From the NCBI RefSeq assembly GCF_030645335.1, contig NZ_JAUSNH010000139.1:1-34822 (forward strand): a stretch of 34,822 nucleotides of DNA, in the 5' to 3' direction. Below, in pieces: positions 24,808 through 34,005 of the stretch. Source of the DNA: Lacisediminimonas sp. GTDB taxonomy: Bacteria > Pseudomonadota > Gammaproteobacteria > Burkholderiales > Burkholderiaceae_D. Position 1 is the first letter of the stretch. Each line of letters begins with the position of its first letter. The translations under genes were made by a program, and so were the position numbers. The notes under the pieces were generated by a model. That model had not been told where the DNA came from and ran no database searches. It worked only from the letters and a program-made list of their open reading frames with translations.

Positions 24808-25305
24808 TTAAGCCGTCCAATCCCCCGACTTCCCACCATGCTTCTCCAGCAGCTTCACATCCCCGATCACCATCCCCCGGTCCACTGCCTTGCACATGTC
24901 GTAAATCGTCAGTAGCCCGACCTGCACCGCCGTCAACGCTTCCATTTCCACGCCAGTCTTGCCGGCTGTTTCAGCGCGCACGGTGCAGCGAATGCTGGAC
25001 GCCGCCGTATCGACTTCGAATTGCGCGCTGACATGCGTCAAGGCCAGCGGATGGCAAAGCGGAATCAGGTCGCTGGTGCGCTTGGAGGCCATGATGGCGG
25101 CAATGCGCGCAATGCCCAGCACATCGCCTTTTTTTGCGCTGCCCGATTCAATGATGGCCAGGGTCTCCGGCTTCATCCGGATCACGCCGGTGGCGATTGC
25201 CGTGCGGTGGGTGTTGGCCTTGCTGCCGACATCGACCATGTGGGCCTGGCCGGCGTCGTCGAAATGCGTGAGGCCGGAGGCGGCGTCGCTGTCTTTCCTG
25301 GTCAC
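24808..25305 (-). CDS. moaC: cyclic pyranopterin monophosphate synthase MoaC
   Basis: About 165 residues, matching the usual MoaC length. It converts the MoaA product (3',8-cyclo-GTP) to cyclic pyranopterin monophosphate in molybdenum-cofactor synthesis. Motifs: [66 protein letters not shown] and the final GGKSGDW. I choose the GTG at 25305 because AAGGA sits five bases before it; an ATG at 25368 lacks a ribosome site and would add a proline-rich tail. It is divergent from the protease gene and no other mo-gene is adjacent. Confidence 0.95.
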   Translation of the reverse strand: MTRKDSDAASGLTHFDDAGQAHMVDVGSKANTHRTAIATGVIRMKPETLAIIESGSAKKGDVLGIARIAAIMASKRTSDLIPLCHPLALTHVSAQFEVDTAASSIRCTVRAETAGKTGVEMEALTAVQVGLLTIYDMCKAVDRGMVIGDVKLLEKHGGKSGDWTA

Positions 25306-25405
25306 AATAATCCTTGGTCCGGAGGGTGTTTTTTGATACTTGCTGTTACGTGTTGGCGGCGGCGGCATGGGTGTCAATTGCCGCGCGCGCAGGTATCATA
25401 GCATC

Positions 25406-26944
25406 GTGAAATCACCTCGATTCCCGACACCTGCATCCAATGGGCTCGCCCCCCGGCAGCGCACCCGCCCAAGACTGGTGGCGCTGCTGCTGGCGGCGCT
25501 GCTGGTGGCGCCGCCGCTGCCGGCGCAGAACCTGCCCAACCTGGGCGATGTCGAACGCACCGAGCTGTCGCCGCTGATGGAACGCCGGCTCGGCGAGCGG
25601 ATCATGCTCGATCTTCGGCGCGACCGTGATTATCTCGACGACCAGCCCTTGAAGGAATACTTGAATACCCTGGGCGCCACCCTGGTCGGGGTCAGGCCGG
25701 ATGCGCGCGACAAGCGTGGCGACGCTGTGGTCGATTTCGATTTCTTCGCCGTGCGCGACCCGATGCTGAACGCCTTTGCCATGCCCGGCGGATTCATTGG
25801 CGTCCATACCGGATTGCTTCTGGCGGCCCAGAACGAGTCCGAACTGGCTTCGGTGCTGTCGCATGAAATCGGCCACGTTACCCAGCGGCATATCGCTCGC
25901 ATGCTCGGCAGCCAGCGGCAGGATTCCCTGATTCCGCTGGCCGCGGTACTGATCGCCGTGCTGGCTGCGCGCACCAGTCCGGACCTGGCCAGCGCCGCGA
26001 TGGCGGGCGGGCAGGGCTTGGCGATCCAGCGGCAACTGAACTTTGGCCGCGAAGCAGAGCGCGAGGCGGACCGTATCGGCTTGCAGATCCTGCGCGACGG
26101 CGGCTTTGACACCTCGGGCATGTTGGCGTTTTTCGGCCGCCTGCAAGCCTCGGGGCGGGCTTACTCCGATACCGCGCCGGCGTATTTGCGCACCCATCCT
26201 TTGACGACCGAGCGCATGGCCGACATCCAGGCGCGCATCAGCCGGGACCGTTACCGGCAGGTTGCCGACAGTGCCGATTTCGAGTTGATGCGCGCGCGTG
26301 CGCGTGTGCTGCAAGATTCCTCCGCCGAAGGCCTGGTCCAGGCTGCCCGCTATTTCGATACCCAGTTACAGCAGCACGGCCGGGCGCAAATGCTGGCCGC
26401 GCGCTACGGCTTGTCGATGGTCGCGCTGCGCCAGGGCAATCCGAAGCGGGCACAGGCGCTGCTCGACGAAGCGCAGGCGCAGCAGCGCAATGCCAACAGC
26501 ACGGTGCTGGCCAGCCACGGCATAGAAATAGCGATAGCCGACCGGCGTGCGAATGATGCGCTGGCGCTGGCTGGGCAAGCGAACCAGCGCTTTCCCCTCT
26601 CGCGCGGCATCGCCTCGCAATATGCCGATACCTTGCTGCTGGCGGGCCGCAACGATGAAGCGGTGCGCTATCTGCGCGACCAGATCCAGCTTTATCGCCA
26701 GGAGCCCGGCTTGCAGCAAAAGCTGGCCCGTGCGTATGCGGCGCAAGGCAAGCAGGCCTTGCAGCACCTGGCGCTGGCTGAGTCGTATGCGTTGAGTGGC
26801 GGCATACCGGCCGCGCTGGACCAGTTGAGCATGGCGCGCCGTGCACCGGATGCGTCTTTCTACGACCAGTCGGTGATTGACGCCCGTGAACGCGAATTGC
26901 GCGCGCAGCGCATCGAAGAGCTGAAGGAAAAGGAACTGCGTTGA
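25406..26944 (+). CDS. periplasmic M48 metalloprotease with TPR repeats, BepA-like
   Basis: About 512 residues. A basic N-terminus and hydrophobic stretch (RPRLVALLLAALLVAPPLPA) form a signal peptide. The zinc motif is H153-E154-x-x-H157 in SHEIGHVTQRH, with third ligand probably E218 in the REAEREADRIG block. A helical C-terminal half (about 330-500) with TPR-like repeats matches BepA/YfgC, which assists and degrades outer-membrane proteins. A GTG at 25406 is the likely start; earlier in-frame codons would give an odd N-terminus before the signal peptide. It is convergent with the next gene, with 18 bases between stops. Confidence 0.9.
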   Translation: MKSPRFPTPASNGLAPRQRTRPRLVALLLAALLVAPPLPAQNLPNLGDVERTELSPLMERRLGERIMLDLRRDRDYLDDQPLKEYLNTLGATLVGVRPDARDKRGDAVVDFDFFAVRDPMLNAFAMPGGFIGVHTGLLLAAQNESELASVLSHEIGHVTQRHIARMLGSQRQDSLIPLAAVLIAVLAARTSPDLASAAMAGGQGLAIQRQLNFGREAEREADRIGLQILRDGGFDTSGMLAFFGRLQASGRAYSDTAPAYLRTHPLTTERMADIQARISRDRYRQVADSADFELMRARARVLQDSSAEGLVQAARYFDTQLQQHGRAQMLAARYGLSMVALRQGNPKRAQALLDEAQAQQRNANSTVLASHGIEIAIADRRANDALALAGQANQRFPLSRGIASQYADTLLLAGRNDEAVRYLRDQIQLYRQEPGLQQKLARAYAAQGKQALQHLALAESYALSGGIPAALDQLSMARRAPDASFYDQSVIDARERELRAQRIEELKEKELR

Positions 26945-26962
26945 CCTGCAAGCCGTTTGCGC

Positions 26963-27565
26963 TCAGTCGGCGCTGCGCGGACGTGCAATGAAATGAAAAC
27001 GAATAGGCAGCTCGGCGCGCAGGCAGCGCTGCACCGGCAGTTGCCGGCCCTGCCAGTCCAGCGTCAGCAGCGCGTCGTGTTCGGCGGCCATCCACCCCGC
27101 CAGGCTGGCTTCATCCGGCGCCATGCCATCGATTCGCAGCATGGCCAGGCCGGCGTCGAGATCGCGATTGTCCAGCACGGCGCAGTGGCCGGTGTCGCTA
27201 TTGCCGAACACCAGGTCCCCTTCCACGCTCAGCATCGCGCTGTCCGGCTGGCGCATGCGCTCGCCCGTGTGCAGCAGCATGCCCTGTGCCGGATCGGTGC
27301 GGCAGACATGGGGGCAGATTTCCAGGTCGACATACACGCGCTGCGGGCCGTTCTGGAAATACCAGCGGCCGGCTGCATCGCTCAGGTAGTTGCGGTTGAT
27401 GAAGTTTTGCAGGCTGGCATTGCGGATGTGGTCGCCCGCCAGTCCCAGCGCCTGCGCCCGGTCGTCGCGCATGCGCCAGTTGCCACGCGCGTCCAGCGCC
27501 AGCCAGCCGAAGCAGTGCGGCACATCGGGCCATTTCGTCATGGCCTGCTTGACGATTTCATCCAT
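26963..27565 (-). CDS. conserved betaproteobacterial protein of unknown function
   Basis: A 200-residue soluble protein beginning MDEIVKQAMTKWPDVPHCFG, with WLALDARGNWRMRDDRAQ and FINRNYLSDAAGRWYFQNGPQRVYVDLE. I recall this pattern from a family found across Burkholderiales and carrying a DUF2946-type annotation, but I am not sure of the number and no function is known to me. The start has no strong ribosome site but the N-terminus is the conserved one. It lies 65 bases after the YheT-like hydrolase gene on the same strand. Confidence 0.8.
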   Translation of the reverse strand: MDEIVKQAMTKWPDVPHCFGWLALDARGNWRMRDDRAQALGLAGDHIRNASLQNFINRNYLSDAAGRWYFQNGPQRVYVDLEICPHVCRTDPAQGMLLHTGERMRQPDSAMLSVEGDLVFGNSDTGHCAVLDNRDLDAGLAMLRIDGMAPDEASLAGWMAAEHDALLTLDWQGRQLPVQRCLRAELPIRFHFIARPRSAD

Positions 27566-27630
27566 TCAGGTTGGGCGCAACAGGGCGATTGATGATCAGT
27601 CGGCCAGTGTAGCGCATGCGTAGCAGCGGC

Positions 27631-28593
27631 TCAGGGGGCGGCGTCGATCAGGAAGCGCAGCAGCCGGCGCGGCAGCCATTCCAGCGAGCCGGGCAAGAAG
27701 CCGTGCGCAAAGCCAACGTGTCCGCCATGTTGCGGATAGTCGAGTCTGACATGCGGCGCCGCCGACGTGGGCAGGTAGCGGGCCGGCAGGAAGGGGTCGT
27801 TCTGTGCATTCAGCACCAGGGTCGGCAGGGTAATGTCGTGCAGTACATGGCGGGCGCTGGCCCGGTCCCAGTAGTCGTTGGTGTCGCGGTAGCCGTGCAG
27901 TGGTGCGGTGACGATATTGTCGAACTCGTACAGGTTGCTCGCGCCAAGCATGGCGTCACGGTCGAACAAGCCGGGAAATTGCGCCAGCTTGTGCAGGCAC
28001 TTGGGCTTGAGCGACTGCAGGAACATGCGGGTGTAGATCAGGTTGGCGCCGCTAGACAGTGCGGCGCCGCCGGCGGCAAGGTCGAGCGGTGCGGAGACGG
28101 CGCAGGCGGCATCGACGATTTCAGCCTGGTGCTGCGACTCGCCCAGCCAGCGCAGCAAGGCATTGCCACCCAGGGAAACCCCGATGGCGTACAGGCGCGC
28201 ATGGCCCGCGGCGCGGCTTTCAGCCGCAAAACGCCGCAACAGCCAGTCGATTTCGGGGGCGTCGCCGGAGTGATAGAAGCGCGGCGCAAGATTGGCCTGG
28301 CCGGAGCATCCGCGGAAATGCGCTACCGCACCGGACCAGCCCATTTCAGCCAGCACAGACATCAGCGCGCTGGCGTAATGGCTTTGCGAAGAGCCCTCCA
28401 GTCCATGGAAAAGCACCACCAGTGGCTTGCCCGCTTGCCCGTCCAGCCAATCGACGTCGATGAAATCGCGGTCCGGCGCAGTCCAGCGCTCACGGCGATA
28501 CGCCACCCGCGGGCGGCGCATGCACGTGGCGGGAATGATGGTCTGCAAGTGGCCGCCGGGCAGCCAGCGCGGCGGCAGGTAGCGCTCTGTCAA
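27631..28593 (-). CDS. alpha/beta hydrolase, YheT/EMB8-like
   Basis: A 320-residue hydrolase. The family signature is clear: YLPPRWLPGGHLQTIIPA at the start, VVLFHGLEGSSQSHYA, AHFRGCSGQANLAPRFYHSGD, the nucleophile motif GVSLGGNALL, the acid in NAQNDPFLP and the His in HGGHVGF. YheT-like proteins are predicted esterases of unknown substrate. The first codon appears to be TTG at 28593, as no in-frame ATG precedes the conserved start. The CHCC zinc-finger gene ends 36 bases upstream, so ilvE, the zinc-finger gene and this gene may share a transcript. Confidence 0.9.
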   Translation of the reverse strand: MTERYLPPRWLPGGHLQTIIPATCMRRPRVAYRRERWTAPDRDFIDVDWLDGQAGKPLVVLFHGLEGSSQSHYASALMSVLAEMGWSGAVAHFRGCSGQANLAPRFYHSGDAPEIDWLLRRFAAESRAAGHARLYAIGVSLGGNALLRWLGESQHQAEIVDAACAVSAPLDLAAGGAALSSGANLIYTRMFLQSLKPKCLHKLAQFPGLFDRDAMLGASNLYEFDNIVTAPLHGYRDTNDYWDRASARHVLHDITLPTLVLNAQNDPFLPARYLPTSAAPHVRLDYPQHGGHVGFAHGFLPGSLEWLPRRLLRFLIDAAP

Positions 28594-28629
28594 TGGGCCG
28601 GGCCGGGTGCTTGTGGCGCACGCCGCGGC

Positions 28630-28854
28630 TCAGTGACCATGCACCTTGGCGCCTGCCGCCAGGCGGTACACCGTGCTGCAATACGGGCACTTGGCTTCGT
28701 TATTGGCGGCCATGTCGAGGTAGACCCGGGGATGGGACGACCACACCGGCATTGCCTTGTTCGGGCAAAAGGCCGGCAAGTCACTGGCGCCCAGCACGAC
28801 CACATTGTCGTGCAGGGCGGGCTGCTTGTTTGGCTGCTTGTCTGGCTGGTTCAT
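28630..28854 (-). CDS. small CHCC zinc-finger protein
   Basis: A 74-residue protein. After a Gln/Lys-rich start it has FCPNKAMPVWSSHPRVYLD and KCPYCSTVYRL, giving the Cys-His-Cys-Cys ligand set of the zf-CHCC family, related to the mitochondrial complex I subunit NDUFS6. In Betaproteobacteria such genes commonly sit next to ilvE, as here (28 bases away). A longer in-frame reading exists but its extra residues overlap ilvE and look non-coding. Confidence 0.88.
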   Translation of the reverse strand: MNQPDKQPNKQPALHDNVVVLGASDLPAFCPNKAMPVWSSHPRVYLDMAANNEAKCPYCSTVYRLAAGAKVHGH

Positions 28855-28882
28855 TGCCTGGTCCCTTGCATGCTTGGGTGGC

Positions 28883-29803
28883 TCAGACGACGGTGAGCCA
28901 GTGACGGTATTGCGGTGCGCGACCGGCGACGACATCGAAGAACAGCGACTGCAGCTTTTCGGTGATCGGGCCACGCTTGCCGTTGCCGATGTCGCGGTTG
29001 TCGAGTTCGCGGATCGGCGTGATCTCGGCGGCGGTGCCGGTAAAGAAGGCTTCATCCGAACAGTACATCTCGTCGCGGGTGATGCGTTTTTCGATCACTT
29101 CAATGCCGAGGTCGCGCGCCATGGTCAACACCGCATCGCGGGTGATGCCGTCCAGGCAGGAAGCCAGGTCCGGGGTGTACAGCTTGCCGTTGCGCACGAC
29201 AAAGACGTTTTCGCCGGAGCCTTCGGACACATAGCCGTCGGTGTCGAGCAGCAGCGCTTCATCGTAGCCATCGGCCAGCGCTTCCTGGTTAGCCAGGATC
29301 GAGTTGATATAGTAGCCGGACGCTTTTGCCCGCACCAGCGAGACATTGACGTGGTGGCGGGAGAATGACGATGTCTTGACGCGGATGCCCTTGGTAATGC
29401 CTTCCTCGCCGAGGTAGGCGCCCCATGGCCAGGCGGCGATGGCGACGTGGATCGTGTTGCCCTTGGCAGCCACGCCCATTTTTTCCGATCCGACCCAGAT
29501 CAGCGGGCGCAGGTAGCAGGATTCGAGCTGGTTGGCCTTGACCACGGCGATTTGCGCAGCCAGGATGGTTTCCATGTCGTAGGGAACCGCCATCTGGAAG
29601 ATCTTGGCCGAATTGAACAACCGTTGCGTGTGTTCCTTGAGCCTGAAAATTGCGGTGCCTTCCGCTGTCTTGTAGGCGCGCACGCCTTCAAATACCGCCA
29701 TGCCGTAATGCAGGCTGTGGGTAAGGACATGGATGGTCGCGTCGCGCCAGTCGATTAACGCGCCGTCCTTCCAGATTTTGCCGTCGCGGTCAGCCATGGA
29801 CAT
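28883..29803 (-). CDS. ilvE: branched-chain amino acid aminotransferase
   Basis: A 306-residue PLP enzyme of fold type IV that transfers the amino group between glutamate and Leu, Ile or Val. HVLTHSLHYGMAVFEGVRAY, the PLP lysine K160 in LVRAKASGYYINSILA, EALLLDTDGYVSEGSGENVF and the late FFTGTAAEITPI are all typical. GGAG lies 9 bases before the ATG at 29803. The upstream frame is open much further but is non-coding. It is divergent from azlCD, which export branched-chain amino acids. Confidence 0.97.
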   Translation of the reverse strand: MSMADRDGKIWKDGALIDWRDATIHVLTHSLHYGMAVFEGVRAYKTAEGTAIFRLKEHTQRLFNSAKIFQMAVPYDMETILAAQIAVVKANQLESCYLRPLIWVGSEKMGVAAKGNTIHVAIAAWPWGAYLGEEGITKGIRVKTSSFSRHHVNVSLVRAKASGYYINSILANQEALADGYDEALLLDTDGYVSEGSGENVFVVRNGKLYTPDLASCLDGITRDAVLTMARDLGIEVIEKRITRDEMYCSDEAFFTGTAAEITPIRELDNRDIGNGKRGPITEKLQSLFFDVVAGRAPQYRHWLTVV

Positions 29804-30123
29804 GGTTGCATTCTCCGAAGTATTTATACAAAGCAGCGATTTTAACGGATTCGACCCGCATTGCGCCTGCTTGTGTCTGCATTTATCGGTTTGCGTTGTC
29901 GCGGCCAGGGCCGCCGGCATGGCCGGCGCGGTGTGTCCGGCAAGCAATCCGGGGCATGGCCACGGGCATTTCTCGTTACAATAGTCGGGTTCCGTAGCGC
30001 CCGGGTTGACCCGCCGGCACGCCGATGGTGCCTGTTGGTCAACATTGGCATGGCGCCAACGCCTGCCCCGCCCGCGGCCGGTTTGGCCCATGCGCCTGGC
30101 AATTGAAATTCCGTGCAGTCCAG
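29804..30123. other. ilvE-azlC divergent intergenic region
   Basis: About 320 bases without a convincing gene. On the minus strand, TAAAAT and TATAAA sequences lie within 45 bases of ilvE and could be -10 elements, without clear -35 partners. On the plus strand, TACAAT (29977-29982) is a possible -10 for azlC, again with a poor -35. No strong operator was recognised. Confidence 0.35.
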
Positions 30124-30885
30124 ATGACCCGACAACAAGAAGCGACTGCCAATCCCCCTTCCGCGGCAGACATAGAGAAAGCCGCCTACAAGGCCGGCCG
30201 CAAGGCCGGTGCGCCCACTTTGCCCGGCATTTTTGCCTGGGCGCTGGTGACATCCATGGCCATGGTCTCGACTGGCCTGACCGCATGGCAGGCGCTGGGC
30301 ATGACCTTCATCGTGTTTGCCGGCTCGGCGCAACTCGCGGCGCTGCCGCTGATTGCGGCGGCGGCACCGGTATGGCTGATTTTCGTGACGGCCATGATCG
30401 TCAATGTGCGCTTCATCATTTTCGCGGCCAGCGCCGGCCCCCATTTCGCGCATGTGCCGTGGTACCGGCGTCTGTTGTATGGCTATCTCAACGGCGACGT
30501 GCCGATGGCCTACTTTACCCAGCGCTTTCCGTACAGCACGCTGGCCGATACCACTGGCAAGGTCGCGTTTTACACGGGTGTCGGTTACCAGAACTGGATC
30601 GTGTGGCAGATCGGCGCGGTCATCGGCATTTTCATGGCCGGCCTGATCCCGGCGTCGTGGAACATCGGTTTTGCCGGTACGCTGGCCCTGCTGGGATTGC
30701 TGATTCCGCTGGTGGCCGACCGGCCCGGGGTGGCCGGCGTGGCGGTATCTAGCCTGATTGCGGTCGCCCTGCATGCGCTGCCCTACCGGCTGGGCCTGCT
30801 GGTGGCGGTGATCGGCGGCGTGGCGGCGGCGATGGCGCTGGAGGCCTGGCAGCGCCGCATCCTGGAAAGGGAAAAACAAGCATGA
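30124..30885 (+). CDS. azlC: AzlC-family branched-chain amino acid export subunit
   Basis: A 253-residue membrane protein. GTAW-type start of the transport core (TGLTAWQALGMTFIVFAGSAQLAALPLI), then IFVTAMIVNVRFIIFAAS and NGDVPMAYF are typical of AzlC/YgaZ. With AzlD it exports branched-chain amino acids or analogues. The ATG at 30124 is favoured over upstream frames, which lack the family pattern. The last codons overlap azlD by four bases (ATGA), so the pair is translationally coupled. Confidence 0.92.
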   Translation: MTRQQEATANPPSAADIEKAAYKAGRKAGAPTLPGIFAWALVTSMAMVSTGLTAWQALGMTFIVFAGSAQLAALPLIAAAAPVWLIFVTAMIVNVRFIIFAASAGPHFAHVPWYRRLLYGYLNGDVPMAYFTQRFPYSTLADTTGKVAFYTGVGYQNWIVWQIGAVIGIFMAGLIPASWNIGFAGTLALLGLLIPLVADRPGVAGVAVSSLIAVALHALPYRLGLLVAVIGGVAAAMALEAWQRRILEREKQA

Positions 30886-31202
30886 GCAGCTTTGAAGTCT
30901 GGGCCACCATCATTGCGCTGGGCGTGTCGACCGTGTTGACGCGCTCGTCGTTTTTCGTGTTCAGCGAGGTGCGCCTGCCTGAGCGATTGCTGCATGGCTT
31001 GCGCTATGCGCCGGCGGCGGCGCTGGCCGCGATCGTGGTGCCGGACCTGATGGTGGCTGGCGGCCAGGTCAGCCTGACGCTGGCCAACCCGAAGTTTCTG
31101 GCCGGTATAGCGGCGACGCTATTCTTCGTGGCGACCAAGCGGATGCTGGGCACCATCGTGTTCGGCATGCTGGTATTTACCTTGCTCCGGCTGTTCGCGT
31201 AA
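30882..31202 (+). CDS. azlD: AzlD-family branched-chain amino acid export subunit
   Basis: A 106-residue, four-helix membrane protein, the small partner of AzlC (YgaH type). The conserved start WATIIALGVSTVLTRSSFFVF, the LRYAPAAALAAIVVPDL segment and a final hydrophobic helix are seen. It overlaps azlC by ATGA. The pgk gene begins 86 bases later, with a likely promoter of its own between. Confidence 0.92.
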   Translation: MSSFEVWATIIALGVSTVLTRSSFFVFSEVRLPERLLHGLRYAPAAALAAIVVPDLMVAGGQVSLTLANPKFLAGIAATLFFVATKRMLGTIVFGMLVFTLLRLFA

Positions 31203-31250
31203 GCGCCGCCAGGCGTTGACAAAACGGTTTTTCCGGTCGGTCGCTGGGGT

Positions 31251-31256
31251 AGAATA
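31251..31256 (+). promoter_or_regulatory. candidate -10 element for pgk
   Basis: TAGAAT lies 33 bases before the pgk ATG and is a 5-of-6 match to the sigma-70 -10 consensus. A T-rich GTTTTT is at the right distance for a weak -35. A perfect TTGACA at 31217-31222 is 28 bases upstream, too far to pair with it. Confidence 0.4.
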
Positions 31257-31288
31257 CCGGCTTTTCCGTCCAATTTTCCTGAGCTAAC

Positions 31289-32479
31289 ATGCAATTCAAG
31301 CGCCTGTCCGACCTGGTCTCCCAGGGCCAATTGCGCGGCAAGCGGGTATTCATCCGCGCCGACCTCAACGTGCCGCAGGACGATGCCGGCAATATCACCG
31401 AGGACACGCGCATTCGCGCCTCGGTGCCGGCAATTTCAATGGCCTTGCAAGCGGGCGCCGCAGTCATGGTGACGTCCCACCTGGGCCGGCCAAGCGAGGG
31501 CGAATTGCGCCCGCAAGACAGCCTGGCGCCGATTGCCCTGCGCTTGTCCGAACTGCTGGGCCGTCCGGTGCCCCTGCTCAAAGACTGGGTCGATGGCGTC
31601 ACGGTCGCGCCGGGCGAGCTGGTGCTGCTGGAAAACTGCCGCACCAACAAGGGCGAGAAAAAGAATAGTGACGAACTGGCGCAGAAAATGGCCTTGTTGT
31701 GCGACGTCTACGTCAATGACGCGTTCGGCACTGCGCACCGCGCCGAAGCGACCACCCACGGCATCGCTAAATATGCGCCGGTGGCCTGCGCCGGTCCGCT
31801 GCTGGCAGCCGAGCTCGATGCGCTGGGCCGCGCACTGCTGCAGCCCAAGCGCCCTCTGGTCGCCATCGTGGCTGGCTCCAAGGTGTCGACCAAGCTGAGC
31901 ATCCTGCGCACGCTGGCCGACAAGGTCGACAATTTGATCGTCGGTGGCGGGATTGCCAATACCTTCATGCTGGCAGCCGGGCTGCAGATCGGCAAGTCGC
32001 TGGCCGAGCACGACCTGGTCGAGGACGCCCGCACCATCATCGAGCTGATGAAAAAACGCGGCGCGTCGGTGCCGATCCCGGTCGACGTGGTGTGCGCCAA
32101 GGCGTTTTCCGCGCAGGCCGAGGCAACAGTCAAGCTGGTTGCCGATGTCCAAGCGGACGACCTGATCCTCGATATCGGTCCGCAAACTGCCGCCATGCTT
32201 GCGCTGCAACTGGCAAAGGCCGGTACCATTGTCTGGAACGGCCCGGTGGGCGTGTTCGAGTTCGACCAGTTCGGCGAAGGCACGCGAGTGCTGGCAGAGG
32301 CGATTGCCGATTCGCCGGCATTTTCGATCGCGGGCGGCGGCGACACGCTGGCGGCGGTCGCCAAGTACAACATTACCGACAAGATCGGCTATATCTCCAC
32401 CGGTGGCGGCGCTTTCCTTGAATTCCTTGAAGGCAAGACCTTACCGGCGGTCGACATACTGGAGCAACGCGCGAGCTGA
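31289..32479 (+). CDS. pgk: phosphoglycerate kinase
   Basis: A 396-residue glycolytic and gluconeogenic enzyme that interconverts 1,3-bisphosphoglycerate plus ADP and 3-phosphoglycerate plus ATP. The substrate-binding [37 protein letters not shown], the nucleotide-binding [11 protein letters not shown] and the late [12 protein letters not shown] and [13 protein letters not shown] are all present. The ribosome site is weak. It leads a block with pyk and fba on the same strand. Confidence 0.97.
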   Translation: MQFKRLSDLVSQGQLRGKRVFIRADLNVPQDDAGNITEDTRIRASVPAISMALQAGAAVMVTSHLGRPSEGELRPQDSLAPIALRLSELLGRPVPLLKDWVDGVTVAPGELVLLENCRTNKGEKKNSDELAQKMALLCDVYVNDAFGTAHRAEATTHGIAKYAPVACAGPLLAAELDALGRALLQPKRPLVAIVAGSKVSTKLSILRTLADKVDNLIVGGGIANTFMLAAGLQIGKSLAEHDLVEDARTIIELMKKRGASVPIPVDVVCAKAFSAQAEATVKLVADVQADDLILDIGPQTAAMLALQLAKAGTIVWNGPVGVFEFDQFGEGTRVLAEAIADSPAFSIAGGGDTLAAVAKYNITDKIGYISTGGGAFLEFLEGKTLPAVDILEQRAS

Positions 32480-32537
32480 TTGCATCAAGGCCGGACGCAG
32501 GTTGCGCCCGGCCAGGCGCGCAAAGACAGGGACTGGA

Positions 32538-33968
32538 ATGCAAAGAGCGACAAAAATCGTGGTGACCATCGGCCCGGCGTCCAGCGACGAAATCACGCTG
32601 ACGCGGATGATCCTGGCGGGTGCAGACGTGGTGCGGCTGAATTTTTCGCATGGCAAGGCACAGGACCATATCGACCGCGCCACGCTGGTGCGCAAGGTGG
32701 CGGCCGCCTGCGGGCGGGAAATTGCGATCATGGCGGACCTGCAGGGCCCCAAGATTCGGGTGGGCAAGTTCGAGCAGGGCAAGGTCCTGCTTGAAAAAGG
32801 CCAGCCCTTCATCCTGGACGCCGAGTGCGAAACCGGCAACCAGCAGATCGTCGGCCTGGACTACAAGGAATTGCCGCGCGACCTGAAGATCGGCGACGTG
32901 CTGTTGTTGAATGATGGCCTGATCGTGCTGGTGGTGGAGCGCGTTCAGGGATCGCAGATCCACACCACGGTGCGGGTCGGCGGCGAATTGTCCAACAACA
33001 AGGGCATCAATCGCCAGGGCGGTGGCCTGACCGCGGCTGCGCTGACCGGCAAGGACATGGAAGACATCAAGACGGCGATGAGCTTCAAGGCCGATTACGT
33101 CGCCGTGTCCTTCCCCAAGAGCGGCACCGACATGGTGATGGCGCGCCAGTTGGCCAACATCGCCGGCGAACCCTATGGCCATCGGCCGCTGATGATCGCC
33201 AAGATCGAACGCGCAGAAGCGATCCCGGCGCTGCAGGAAATCCTCGACCATTCGGACGGCATCATGGTGGCCCGCGGCGACCTGGCGGTGGAGGTCGGCA
33301 ATGCCGCCGTGCCGGCGCTGCAAAAGCGCATGATCCGGATGGCGCGCAATTCCAACAAGATCACGATCACGGCCACCCAGATGATGGAGTCGATGATCGT
33401 CAATGCGGTGCCGACCCGTGCGGAAGTCTCGGACGTGGCCAACGCCGTACTCGATGGCACTGACGCCGTGATGACATCGGCCGAGACCGCTTCCGGCCGT
33501 TATCCGACCGAGACCGTGGAGGCAATGGCCGCCATTTGCCACGAAGCGGAGAAGTCCGAGAATTTCCAGCTCGACGCCGACTTCCTGAACGTGACTTTCA
33601 GCCGCATCGACCAGTCGATTGCCTATGGCGCGCTGTTCACCGCCTACCACCTGCGGGTCAAGGCGATCGTCGCGCTGACCGAATCCGGTTCGACCGCGCT
33701 GTGGATGAGCCGGCACAATATCGACGTGCCGATCTATGCGCTCACGCCCAAGCAGTCCACCGCGCGCAAGGCGGCGTTGTACCGCAACGTGACCGCGATG
33801 GAGCTCAATCAAAGCATGCTGAGCGAAGAAGCACTGAAAGAGGCACAGGACTTGTTATTGGCTAAAGGAATTGTCGAGCGAGGTGACATGATCGTAGTTA
33901 CCTGGGGCGAGATGGGCCAAAGCGGTGGCACCAATGCCCTGAAGATCGTGAAGGTCGGCGAACACTGA
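32538..33968 (+). CDS. pyk: pyruvate kinase
   Basis: A 476-residue enzyme making pyruvate and ATP from phosphoenolpyruvate and ADP. It starts [20 protein letters not shown], with [25 protein letters not shown], the active-site [24 protein letters not shown] and [10 protein letters not shown]. The C-terminal allosteric domain (about 350-476) ends normally. The ATG at 32538, preceded by AGGGACTGGA, gives the expected length; the frame is open further upstream but overlaps pgk. It lies 58 bases after pgk. Confidence 0.97.
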   Translation: MQRATKIVVTIGPASSDEITLTRMILAGADVVRLNFSHGKAQDHIDRATLVRKVAAACGREIAIMADLQGPKIRVGKFEQGKVLLEKGQPFILDAECETGNQQIVGLDYKELPRDLKIGDVLLLNDGLIVLVVERVQGSQIHTTVRVGGELSNNKGINRQGGGLTAAALTGKDMEDIKTAMSFKADYVAVSFPKSGTDMVMARQLANIAGEPYGHRPLMIAKIERAEAIPALQEILDHSDGIMVARGDLAVEVGNAAVPALQKRMIRMARNSNKITITATQMMESMIVNAVPTRAEVSDVANAVLDGTDAVMTSAETASGRYPTETVEAMAAICHEAEKSENFQLDADFLNVTFSRIDQSIAYGALFTAYHLRVKAIVALTESGSTALWMSRHNIDVPIYALTPKQSTARKAALYRNVTAMELNQSMLSEEALKEAQDLLLAKGIVERGDMIVVTWGEMGQSGGTNALKIVKVGEH

Positions 33969-34005
33969 ACCCCAATATTCATTCCACACTATCCGGAGAC
34001 ACAAC

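Noticed and set aside
28855-29055. Longer version of the CHCC zinc-finger protein reaching into ilvE
   Set aside because: The added residues are antisense-like, low in family signal and overlap the ilvE coding end; the ATG at 28854 gives the expected size.
31217-31222. Consensus TTGACA as the -35 of the pgk promoter
   Set aside because: It is 28 bases from the best -10 (TAGAAT at 31251), too far for a sigma-70 promoter, and no -10-like sequence lies 16-18 bases from it.
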